Origin: Bifidobacterium breve
GTDB lineage: Bacteria > Actinomycetota > Acidimicrobiia > Acidimicrobiales > Ilumatobacteraceae
Reading direction: 5' to 3'
DNA: 6,139 bases
NCBI GenBank assembly: GCA_943325435.2
Contig: CALPPK020000084.1
Location: 1 to 6,139, forward strand
This document shows positions 1 to 6,077 of the stretch, one piece after another. The stretch's first letter is position 1, and each line of letters starts with the position of its first letter. The notes under the pieces are model-generated. The model had not been told where the DNA came from and searched no databases. It saw nothing but the letters and a program-made list of their open reading frames with translations. The position numbers and the translations under genes were made by a program.

Positions 1-878
1 GCAGCTTCAATGATTTCACGATTAGCAATACGGCCAGCGAATGTTGTGAATCGATCATCACCATCAAACCCGAGAAGGTGAACCACACGCGCTGCAATTG
101 AATCGCTTGATGTCGAGATGCCAACAAACAATCCGTCGGAACAGCGATACACACCGCGAGGCACTGTGTAGGGAAGCAACGAACCCATACGTGGTTGCAG
201 TTCGCCGCGCGTGAGCCACACAGTCATAAGTGGACCAAGTATCTGGAACAAACTTTCCAGCAATGACACATCAACTACTTGGCCTTGTTCAGACCACAAC
301 GCAACCATGGTGGCGAATGCCGCAACGAGTCCCGTTACTTCATCGGTAAGTGCAAACGGTGGCAACATCGGGTCGCCGCCAGGAACGCCAGTGATTGATG
401 CAAGACCCGACATTGCTTCAGCGATTGATGCAAAGCCTGGACGATTTGCGTACGGGCCATCTTGTCCGAAACCACTAACACGAGTAATGATCAACTTTGA
501 GTTACGTGTGTGAAGAACTTCTGGTGCAAAGCCAAGTTTTTCCAGAACACCCGGACGGAAGTTTTCTACGAGAACATCTGCATCATCGATGAGACGCAAG
601 AACAATTCGCGGTCAGTGTCATCCTTCAGGTTTAACGCGATGGTGCGCTTGTTGCGATTAACAAGTCGCCACCACAAACCTTCGCCGTCTACAGGGTCAC
701 GCCATCCCATGTTGCGCAAACTGTCTCCGCCGTCTGGGCGTTCAATCTTGATGACGTCTGCGCCAAAGTCTGCGAGATAGCGGGCGCAGTTAGGCCCTGC
801 AAGAACAGTTGAAAGATCAAGAACTCGCAAACCCGCCAATGCGGATGTGCTGTTTAACGGAGCGGAAGAATTAGGCAT
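1..878 (-). CDS. CaiB/BaiF (class III) CoA-transferase, 3' end cut by window
   Basis: Class III CoA-transferase, which moves CoA from an acyl-CoA to a free carboxylic acid in the cytoplasm through an aspartyl-CoA thioester; substrates cannot be told from sequence. I translated 292 codons from the ATG at 878. Family signatures are clear: LAGLRVLDLS then LAGP (residues 15-29), ADFGADVIKIE (36-46), GGDSLR (50-55), NRNKRTIALNL (74-84), VENFRPG (104-110), SGFGQDGPY (135-143) and the RPGFA segment. Asp179 in the LTDEVTG motif aligns with the catalytic aspartate of formyl-CoA transferase (Asp169). VDVSLLESL (202-210) follows. Family members are about 380-410 residues, so roughly 90-120 residues lie beyond the left edge. 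The start overlaps the end of the phosphoesterase gene by 25 bp, with no clear Shine-Dalgarno. A TTG at codon 14 just before AGLRVLDLS is a possible alternative start. It is the last visible gene of the pccB operon. Family assignment is very secure; the precise reaction is unknown. Confidence 0.95.
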   Translation of the reverse strand, partial: MPNSSAPLNSTSALAGLRVLDLSTVLAGPNCARYLADFGADVIKIERPDGGDSLRNMGWRDPVDGEGLWWRLVNRNKRTIALNLKDDTDRELFLRLIDDADVLVENFRPGVLEKLGFAPEVLHTRNSKLIITRVSGFGQDGPYANRPGFASIAEAMSGLASITGVPGGDPMLPPFALTDEVTGLVAAFATMVALWSEQGQVVDVSLLESLFQILGPLMTVWLTRGELQPRMGSLLPYTVPRGVYRCSDGLFVGISTSSDSIAARVVHLLGFDGDDRFTTFAGRIANREIIEA

Positions 879-1870
879 CGGTCTTCGAGCGTACCCATTG
901 CATAGCTCTCGTAGTCGGTACCGAAATCTTCGTATAGGTGACGGCAGCGTTCGCTCCATGACAGTGCTTCCGGTGACGACACGCGATGCACCACTTGCAT
1001 GACACCGCCTTCATACACGCGATACTCGGCCCACGAACCAGGGAAATCTTTCACGCAACCAATTTCAATTGTGGGAATACCAGATCGTGGCATGCGGCGA
1101 ACTCGATGACGATGTGTGTGGCCAGCAGTGTATGCAAGGACACATACATGGCGCGCAGCGAGAGCATCGAGTGCTTCACTGCTGTCTGGATGAAGACCAA
1201 AGTATTCGTCGCTACGTTTTCCTTCTGTCCACTGTTGATGATGACCCATGATGATGACGGGAGTTGTCGATGCAGACAACTGATCATTGAGCCATTCAAA
1301 TTGTGGTGGGTCGATGCGACCTGTGGTCTGCAGTGGAATCGTGGTGTCGATGAGTGCGATTGTTATTCCGGGTAACTCAATCCACTGATCACCAGTGAAT
1401 TCTTTTTGATCGCGATACGCGTCGTGATTACCACGTGCAACAAAGAGTTTGTCGGCGAATGCACCTTCATAGTGTTCACGGAATGCGGCGAACTGTTCAT
1501 CGGTGCCGCTTTCAGTGAGGTCGCCTTTCACAAACACTGCATCCGGGTTCAGTCTCTTGATTTCGGCGATTGCTCCGGCGTTCATAGTGATGGGGTAGGG
1601 CTGTTCACCGGGAAGTGACGATTGAATTGGACCAAGTGGACTGTCGTCAATACGGCCACACTCTGTTTCACCGAAGTGAACATCATTTACGGTTGCAAGA
1701 ACGCTTAACAACTGTCCTTCTGGACGAGGCAATGTCCGAAAATCGATTCCATGTTCGGTGTATGCAGTATCAGGCTGCAAGTTCTCGTGGCGGACAACAT
1801 GTTGCCCGTGATGAAACACCGCAAGGTTGTCAGCGACAGTGGTGAGTTCTGTTGCGCTGACTGAAGTCAT
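854..1870 (-). CDS. calcineurin-like metallophosphoesterase (class III phosphodiesterase-like)
   Basis: Cytoplasmic binuclear metal phosphohydrolase of the calcineurin-like fold, 338 residues, without signal peptide or membrane segment. All metal-ligand motifs are present: NDVHFG (Asp63, His65), GDL (Asp117), GNHD (Asn148, His149), GHH (His210) and GHTH (His251, His253), so it should be active. The spacing and the GNHD/GHTH pattern resemble CpdA-type cyclic-nucleotide phosphodiesterases, but the substrate could be another phosphodiester or monoester. Residues 11-48 contain an LQPDTAY...FRTLP segment like the end of a fibronectin-III-type or purple-acid-phosphatase N-terminal domain. I start it at ATG 1870 because that codon overlaps the accE stop (TAATG). 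An in-frame start at 1918 would add 16 residues and overlap accE by 49 bp, which is less likely. Its 3' end overlaps the CoA-transferase start, so it is co-transcribed with the acyl-CoA genes; its role there is unknown. Confidence 0.92.
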   Translation of the reverse strand: MTSVSATELTTVADNLAVFHHGQHVVRHENLQPDTAYTEHGIDFRTLPRPEGQLLSVLATVNDVHFGETECGRIDDSPLGPIQSSLPGEQPYPITMNAGAIAEIKRLNPDAVFVKGDLTESGTDEQFAAFREHYEGAFADKLFVARGNHDAYRDQKEFTGDQWIELPGITIALIDTTIPLQTTGRIDPPQFEWLNDQLSASTTPVIIMGHHQQWTEGKRSDEYFGLHPDSSEALDALAARHVCVLAYTAGHTHRHRVRRMPRSGIPTIEIGCVKDFPGSWAEYRVYEGGVMQVVHRVSSPEALSWSERCRHLYEDFGTDYESYAMGTLEDRCLILPLR

Positions 1871-2070
1871 TATCTGAGTCCGGGACGCGCTCTGCGAGAC
1901 ACTGCGTCCGTTACCCACCAGCGTCCGCTAAACCGCCAGGCAGAAACGGCGCTTGCATCAGTTGTAGAAGCAACCATTGGTTGTGGCCACATCATGGTGA
2001 CTGCTGCTGCAATTGCTGCAGCTTCTTCCTCTGTAGGGATCGGTGTGATTGCGCCGACGTTGGGGTTCAT
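1870..2070 (-). CDS. accE: acyl-CoA carboxylase epsilon subunit-like peptide
   Basis: Small 66-residue protein of the actinobacterial AccE/PccE type, which binds and stabilises the alpha-beta acyl-CoA carboxylase complex and raises its activity. What is seen: a short N-terminal leader, the PTEEEAAAIAAAV helix (residues 12-24) like the PTxEExAAxxAAx helix of the family, a Pro/Thr/Ala-rich middle, and a Trp/Arg-rich end (Trp45, Arg50, Trp51, Trp52, then SRRARPGLR). Family members are usually about 60-90 residues and very divergent, so the call rests on helix pattern, size, C-terminal Trp/Arg cluster and the nearby pccB. The ATG overlaps the RDD stop by 4 bp (ATGA) and is preceded by a GGTGA Shine-Dalgarno. 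Its TAA overlaps the phosphoesterase start by 1 bp. Unusually, it is separated from pccB by an RDD gene. The assignment is likely but not certain. Confidence 0.82.
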   Translation of the reverse strand: MNPNVGAITPIPTEEEAAAIAAAVTMMWPQPMVASTTDASAVSAWRFSGRWWVTDAVSRRARPGLR

Positions 2071-2531
2071 CGCTTCACCACAACTGTATTTGCAACGCGG
2101 TCATGCCAGGTTTGGCTTTGAGGGCTACGCAACATTGCGAGATATCCCAAGAGAAAAACAATGCCAGATACCCAGCTCATCATGATGCGTTTAGCAGCAC
2201 GGCTTTGGCCGATGAATGAACCATCAACTTCATCAAGAATGAAGACTCCAAGTTTGCGGCGAAGTGGTGAACCACCTTGCGTGCCAACCCAATATGCCAA
2301 TACGAAAAACGAGACCACGAATTGAGCAGCTTGTGACAAAGCGGCAGTAGTACCAGTTGTGGACGCAGAGATAATTGAAAAAGGAATGCTGATGAGTGAC
2401 ACCATGATGCCGTCACAAATATTTGCTACAAAGCGAAGCCAGAAGCCTGCCTTCGGTTCAAAAGCGATGTCGCTAATCGAAACTACTTCTGGCTCTGGTG
2501 CATTCCAGTCGGGAAATGATGACTCAGACAT
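2067..2531 (-). CDS. RDD-family small membrane protein
   Basis: A 154-residue integral membrane protein of the RDD family, whose members are mostly uncharacterised; some have been linked to ion or proton transport. The hallmark residues are visible: AGFWLRFVANICDG (residues 28-41) with Arg33 and Asp40 at the start of the first membrane segment; GGSPLRRKLGVFILDEVDG (86-104), the usual G-S-x-G-K-R-x-x-G loop after segment two; RAAKR (111-115); and QTWHDRVANTVVV (140-152), the typical QTxHDxxAxTxVV ending. Three hydrophobic segments are seen, roughly 36-58, 64-82 and 117-134. The N-terminal 27 residues are acidic and probably cytoplasmic. The start is 6 bp after the pccB stop with no clear Shine-Dalgarno, and the stop overlaps the accE start, so expression is probably coupled to both. 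Family is secure; function in the carboxylase operon is unknown. Confidence 0.93.
   Translation of the reverse strand: MSESSFPDWNAPEPEVVSISDIAFEPKAGFWLRFVANICDGIMVSLISIPFSIISASTTGTTAALSQAAQFVVSFFVLAYWVGTQGGSPLRRKLGVFILDEVDGSFIGQSRAAKRIMMSWVSGIVFLLGYLAMLRSPQSQTWHDRVANTVVVKR
2075..2079 (-). promoter_or_regulatory. Shine-Dalgarno for accE
   Basis: Minus-strand GGTGA lies 4 bp before the accE ATG, inside the end of the RDD gene. It matches the 3' part of the AGGAGGTGA consensus at proper spacing. It is the clearest ribosome site in the window and supports the ATG at 2070. Confidence 0.5.
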
Positions 2532-2537
2532 GATGAT

Positions 2538-4103
2538 TTATAGAGGCATGTTGCCGTGTTTACGGCGTGGAAGCTCTTCACGCTTGGTTTGCAACATACG
2601 CAAGCCAGCGATGATCTTGATACGAGTATCTGCTGGGTCAATAACGTCGTCCACGTAACCGCGTTCTGCAGCTGCGTACGGGTTGGCGTACTTCTCCGTG
2701 TATTCAGCAACAAGTTCTGCGCGACGAGCAACAGGATCTGCTGCTTGCTGCAATTCGCGCTTGTACACGATCTCTACTGCGCCTTGTGGTCCCATAACCG
2801 CAAGCTCTGCAGTTGGCCATGCATACGCGAGGTCTGCACCAATTGACTTCGAGTTCATCACCACATATGCGCCGCCATAAGCCTTACGCGTAATGATTTG
2901 GATACGAGGCACTGTTGCTTCACAGAATGCGTACAGCAACTTTGCACCGTGACGAATGATTCCTTCGTGTTCTTGGTTAACGCCAGGCAAGAAACCAGGA
3001 ACATCTACAAAAGTGAGAAGTGGAATATTGAACGCATCACAAGTACGAACGAAACGTGCTGCTTTTTCACTTGATTCAATATCAAGAACACCAGCAAATG
3101 CCATTGGCTGGTTGCCAACAACGCCAACCGTCATGCCGTCAACGCGAGAGAAACCACACACAATGCTCTTAGCCCAGTGTTCGAAGTATTCAAAGAACTC
3201 GCCGTCATCAACAACTTCCTTGATGACTTTCTTCATGTCATACGGCTGGTTGGCTGATGCAGGAAGAATGTCGCGCAACATTGGGCACGAACGATTCGGA
3301 TCATCTGATGTTTCAACAGTTGGTGCCGATTCAAGGTTGTTTTGCGGCAAGAACGACAACAAGAAGCGAACATCTTCAAGACATGCTTGCTCGTCAGCTG
3401 AAACGAATGTTGCAACACCGCTCTTTGATGCGTGACTCATTGCGCCACCAAGTTCTTCAAGTGTTACATCTTCACCTGTAACTGTCTTCACAACATCTGG
3501 ACCCGTAATGAACATGTGGCTTGATTCGCGCACCATGAAAATAAAGTCGGTCATTGCAGGTGAGTACACAGCACCACCGGCACATGGTCCGAGGATGACT
3601 GAAATTTGTGGCACAACACCTGACGATTGAACGTTGCGATAGAAAATTCCACCGTAGGAGGCGAGTGATACAACGCCTTCTTGAATACGAGCACCGGCTC
3701 CGTCGTTCAAACCAATTACCGGTGCACCAACTTTGAGTGCAAGGTCCATGAGTTTGTGAATCTTTTCTGCAAACACTTCACCGAGCGCTCCACCAAAGAC
3801 TGTGAAGTCTTGGCTGAAGAGAAATACTTTGCGACCTTCAACGGTTCCCCATCCGGTGATTACACCGTCTGTATACGGACGCTCTTCAAGACCTGATGCG
3901 TGGGCGCGATGGCGGGCCAACATGTCGAGCTCATGAAAAGAGCCTGGATCGCAGAGAAAGTCAATGCGCTCACGAGCGAGCAACTTGCCCTTGCCCTTGT
4001 GGCGCTCAACCGAGCGGGGGCTTCCGGCGTTAATCGCCTGCTGTTGACGGTCCCGAAGGTCGTCAATTTTGTCCTGCATCGAAAAGCCAGAGGTATCAGT
4101 CAC
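2538..4103 (-). CDS. pccB: acyl-CoA carboxylase carboxyltransferase (beta) subunit, PccB/AccD type
   Basis: Biotin-dependent carboxyltransferase that transfers a carboxyl group from carboxybiotin on the alpha subunit to an acyl-CoA, giving malonyl- or methylmalonyl-CoA. At 521 residues it has the usual two-domain crotonase-like architecture. The N-domain carries GKGKLLARERI (37-47), the NDGAGARIQEG segment (133-143), the first oxyanion loop GPCAGGAVYSPA (172-183) and TGPDVVKTVTGE (200-211). The C-domain carries PMAFAGVLDI (333-342), VDVPGFLPG (366-374) and the second oxyanion loop TRKAYGGAY (405-413), then AVMGPQGAVEI (435-445). The specificity residue after AYGGAY is Val414, not the Asp of classic propionyl-CoA carboxylases, so the substrate is open. 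The start is GTG at 4103, giving a normal N-terminal length and lying 7 bp after a TAGCGT box; ATG at 4079 is an alternative eight codons in. It leads the RDD-accE-phosphoesterase-CoA-transferase block. No biotin carboxylase subunit is in the window. Confidence 0.96.
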   Translation of the reverse strand: MTDTSGFSMQDKIDDLRDRQQQAINAGSPRSVERHKGKGKLLARERIDFLCDPGSFHELDMLARHRAHASGLEERPYTDGVITGWGTVEGRKVFLFSQDFTVFGGALGEVFAEKIHKLMDLALKVGAPVIGLNDGAGARIQEGVVSLASYGGIFYRNVQSSGVVPQISVILGPCAGGAVYSPAMTDFIFMVRESSHMFITGPDVVKTVTGEDVTLEELGGAMSHASKSGVATFVSADEQACLEDVRFLLSFLPQNNLESAPTVETSDDPNRSCPMLRDILPASANQPYDMKKVIKEVVDDGEFFEYFEHWAKSIVCGFSRVDGMTVGVVGNQPMAFAGVLDIESSEKAARFVRTCDAFNIPLLTFVDVPGFLPGVNQEHEGIIRHGAKLLYAFCEATVPRIQIITRKAYGGAYVVMNSKSIGADLAYAWPTAELAVMGPQGAVEIVYKRELQQAADPVARRAELVAEYTEKYANPYAAAERGYVDDVIDPADTRIKIIAGLRMLQTKREELPRRKHGNMPL

Positions 4104-4152
4104 CTGCGAAACGCTAGTGCCGATGGGGCCTCATCGCCTATCTGGTGGCCAA
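4104..4152 (-). promoter_or_regulatory. intergenic region with likely leaderless promoter of the pccB operon
   Basis: The 49 bp between the copCD stop and the pccB start hold a minus-strand TAGCGT box (4111-4116). It matches the actinobacterial TANNNT -10 consensus and ends exactly 7 bp before the GTG start. No Shine-Dalgarno is visible, so transcription may begin at the start codon. No good -35 hexamer is seen. A small hairpin lies just upstream. The placement is suggestive only. Confidence 0.4.
4121..4136 (-). other. short inverted repeat between copCD and pccB
   Basis: Arms CGATG and CATCG (5 bp) enclose six bases, in which one further G-C pair could form. There is no T-run after it on the minus strand, so it is a poor intrinsic terminator. 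It sits just upstream of the putative TAGCGT box and could equally be an operator, a weak attenuator or chance. Confidence 0.25.
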
Positions 4153-5982
4153 TTACCCCGCTGTGGGAACTGAGGTTGTGGTCACAATTGGGGCCGCAAC
4201 CGTGGTTGTGGGGGCAACAGAGGCGGTTGTCGTGGTCGCGGGAATCGTGGTGGTCGACTTCTGTAGGCCCTGCTTCGGAAGGGTGGTCACGGTGGTGCCA
4301 TCGGCGATCGTGAACGTGGTGCTCATTGGTGGCAGGTCGCCAATGGTGGTGACGCCCGTGACGGTGGCGGTCCATTCGCCTGGCGCACGAAGTTGCAGAC
4401 CTGCGTCTTGCGCTACAAGTGCAGCGCCTGGGCGAGTGATTGGGACATTGATTGTGTAACCCGGGAAGTTTGGATTCGTCGGAACAAGTGTGATCTTGAA
4501 ATTCTGAATTCGTGATGGCCCAAATAACTCAATGAGAATTCTGTTGGGTCCAACGTCGCCAGGAGTAATGGATAAGCGAACATGGAAATCATCTTTGGCT
4601 GTCATGTCTTGCACGATGGCGTACTCAACACGTGGGCCGGTTTCAGGGTTGAGAACATACGGTGGACGCATTGCCATCAACCAAGACGAAGCTGCAAGTA
4701 CAACAATGCTCAGTGACATTTCAATTCCGACTGGACGCTTCAACCGGTAGACAACTTTTTCATTCAGAGATTTTGCGCGTTGCATACCTCGCAAAATGAA
4801 TTGACGAACTGCTGCGCTCACAAACAACATTGCAGTCACAAGAAGCACTTTGACAATTACTAATCGGCCATGACCGCTGTTAATCAGGCTGATTCCATCG
4901 ATACGCCACACCTGAAAAACACCAGTAGCCACAATGCCTATTGTTAGTGGTGTTGCTAGTCGAGCCCATCCGCGAAGAGCTTCAACGAGATCAACATCTC
5001 CTGGACCATGAAGAATCACTCGCCAAATAATTGAGACGCTGCCGACCCACATTGCAATGAATGCCATGTGAAGAATTGCAACCACAATTCCCAAAACCAC
5101 TGCACGTCCGGTTGCGCGGTCGAAACCGTACGACATCATCATGAGTGCGAGAAGAACTGTGGTGGGAACAACGTTTGTTGGTTCAAGAACGCGTTCAGTA
5201 ATCCACGCGTAATAACTAAGACCACCAACGACAAGAAGACGAATGAAGACTCCACGGCCTTCATTAGTTTCAAAGAGCGGACCCCATGAGGTGGGAGAAA
5301 TTGAGGACGCAATTCCACCGCCCGATTGTCGCGCCGTCATAAGAACGATGAGAACAAAAATTGATACGCCGGCAATGATTGAAATTTGGCGGAAGTATCT
5401 CTCGGTGATGCCGTACTCAACGCCTTCTGGCCAGACGAGTTTGATGAACATCAATCCGCCAAAGAGTGCACAGACAGCGAAAAAGACAATCAGTTTCATG
5501 AGGCCAATGGGGCCCCCGAGTCGAGGTGCTACTTCTTCAACAGCGGTCCCGTCGACCGGAACAGTGGTGGCAGGAGCGCCCGGCACAGTTGAGGGAGCAG
5601 TTGTAGTTACTTGGGTTTGGGCAGTGAAATTAAAGGACCCAACGCTGCCGTCAGGGAGCGACCAGTTCACGACGCAGGATCCGTTTTCAGGCACCTGGGT
5701 CAGGGCAGCCGAAATCGTGACACCATCGGCCGATAGCTGTGGGGGCCCGAGATTGGTCAGTTTGGACTCACAGGCCAGCGAAAGTCCCATCTGGGCGGCA
5801 ATTTCAGCCCCACCTACGGGCAACGTGAACTTCAGCTGTAGCTGGGTTGGGGCAAGAGTCACCACTTCGCCCGCTGTAGGCCGCGAAGAAGAAAGGGTGT
5901 TGTCGCCAGCGGCATGGGCAGGGCCGGCCGAAAAGGCAATGGCAGACACAACTGCAATGAAAAGGAGAGGAAGGCGACGCAT
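4153..5982 (-). CDS. CopC-CopD fusion membrane protein (YcnJ-like)
   Basis: A 609-residue protein of copper-resistance type CopCD, thought in the family to handle or import copper across the cytoplasmic membrane. Order of parts: a signal peptide (1-24, likely cut after AHA); a CopC-like beta domain (25-120) with SRPTAGEVV and a shortened VNWSLPDGSVGSF end; a Thr/Pro linker (121-156); a CopD region with about eight membrane segments (near 158-180, 198-217, 244-261, 271-287, 294-322, 344-362, 373-395, 417-438), including the HMAFIAMWVGS motif with His305; an extracytoplasmic beta domain (about 450-562) with an APGEWTATVTG motif like FixH/YtkA-type domains; and a Thr-rich tail (573-609). Oddly, the CopC domain lacks the usual N-terminal His and the His of DGH, but has Cys71 and Cys103. 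The ATG at 5982 directly begins the signal peptide; no Shine-Dalgarno is seen. Copper function is family-based and doubtful for the CopC part. Confidence 0.9.
   Translation of the reverse strand: MRRLPLLFIAVVSAIAFSAGPAHAAGDNTLSSSRPTAGEVVTLAPTQLQLKFTLPVGGAEIAAQMGLSLACESKLTNLGPPQLSADGVTISAALTQVPENGSCVVNWSLPDGSVGSFNFTAQTQVTTTAPSTVPGAPATTVPVDGTAVEEVAPRLGGPIGLMKLIVFFAVCALFGGLMFIKLVWPEGVEYGITERYFRQISIIAGVSIFVLIVLMTARQSGGGIASSISPTSWGPLFETNEGRGVFIRLLVVGGLSYYAWITERVLEPTNVVPTTVLLALMMMSYGFDRATGRAVVLGIVVAILHMAFIAMWVGSVSIIWRVILHGPGDVDLVEALRGWARLATPLTIGIVATGVFQVWRIDGISLINSGHGRLVIVKVLLVTAMLFVSAAVRQFILRGMQRAKSLNEKVVYRLKRPVGIEMSLSIVVLAASSWLMAMRPPYVLNPETGPRVEYAIVQDMTAKDDFHVRLSITPGDVGPNRILIELFGPSRIQNFKITLVPTNPNFPGYTINVPITRPGAALVAQDAGLQLRAPGEWTATVTGVTTIGDLPPMSTTFTIADGTTVTTLPKQGLQKSTTTIPATTTTASVAPTTTVAAPIVTTTSVPTAG
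4156..4266 (-). repeat. Thr-rich low-complexity tail of the CopCD protein
   Basis: Codes for residues 573-609, made almost wholly of Thr, Pro, Ala, Val and Ser, with repeated TTT clusters (577-579, 583-586, 592-594, 601-603). By topology it should lie outside the membrane. Such tails may span the envelope or carry O-glycans in actinobacteria (inference). On the other strand the same bases read as Val-rich and His-rich open frames, which are artefacts. Confidence 0.75.
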
Positions 5983-5999
5983 GGTGTGAGAAAACGGTA

Positions 6000-6011
6000 G
6001 CCAAGATTGGC
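6000..6011. other. short dyad upstream of copCD
   Basis: GCCAA-GA-TTGGC, 5-bp arms with a 2-bp centre, starting 18 bp upstream of the copCD ATG. Its place suits a regulator-binding site for copCD, but a 10-bp match can occur by chance and no known regulator motif is recognised. Confidence 0.25.
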
Positions 6012-6048
6012 CCCCGATGAGTGCTTAACCTTTTCACACAGCGGTCCT

Positions 6049-6058
6049 CGGTGCACCG
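6049..6058. other. perfect 10-bp palindrome upstream of dnaX
   Basis: CGGTGCACCG is a perfect palindrome 6 bp upstream of the putative dnaX -10 box, within the expected -35/-10 spacer. It overlaps a wider GCGGT/ACCGC inverted repeat (6041-6059). It could be an operator; chance is not excluded. Confidence 0.3.
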
Positions 6059-6077
6059 CATTGGTAGGGTCGTTTCG

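Larger units (their letters stand above)
5983..6077. promoter_or_regulatory. divergent copCD / dnaX intergenic promoter region
   Basis: These 95 bp separate two outward-facing genes, so both promoters should lie here. For dnaX, a plus-strand TAGGGT box (6065-6070) ends 7 bp before the ATG, the same layout as at pccB, and no Shine-Dalgarno is present; this fits a leaderless transcript. For copCD, a minus-strand TACCGT (plus 5990-5999 area) lies 11 bp before the ATG and is a weaker -10 candidate. Neither has a convincing -35. Two short dyads are also present. Confidence 0.6.

Noticed and set aside
211..513. Plus-strand 100-codon open frame at the left edge
   Set aside because: Antisense to the CoA-transferase, whose frame is continuous with family motifs across the whole stretch.
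1871..1918. Longer start for the phosphoesterase (16 extra residues)
   Set aside because: It would overlap accE by 49 bp, while ATG at 1870 makes the standard TAATG coupling and keeps all motifs.
2956..3435. Plus-strand 159-codon open frame
   Set aside because: Antisense to the conserved core of pccB; no recognisable motif.
4121..4152. Intrinsic terminator after copCD
   Set aside because: Only a 5-bp stem with no following T-run on the minus strand; recorded as a short inverted repeat instead.
4100..4375. Minus-strand His-rich frame that might look like a metal-binding peptide near copCD
   Set aside because: It is the Thr-rich tail of copCD read in another frame (ACC/ACG repeats giving CAC/CAT). 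It crosses the copCD stop and has no ribosome site.
4145..4459. Plus-strand Val-rich frame
   Set aside because: It is the antisense reading of the same Thr codons; low-complexity artefact.
5243..5989. Plus-strand 248-codon open frame
   Set aside because: It lies wholly antisense to copCD, whose product has a signal peptide, membrane segments and family motifs; the plus-strand reading shows no domain and is rich in Pro/Ser/Thr as antisense frames often are.
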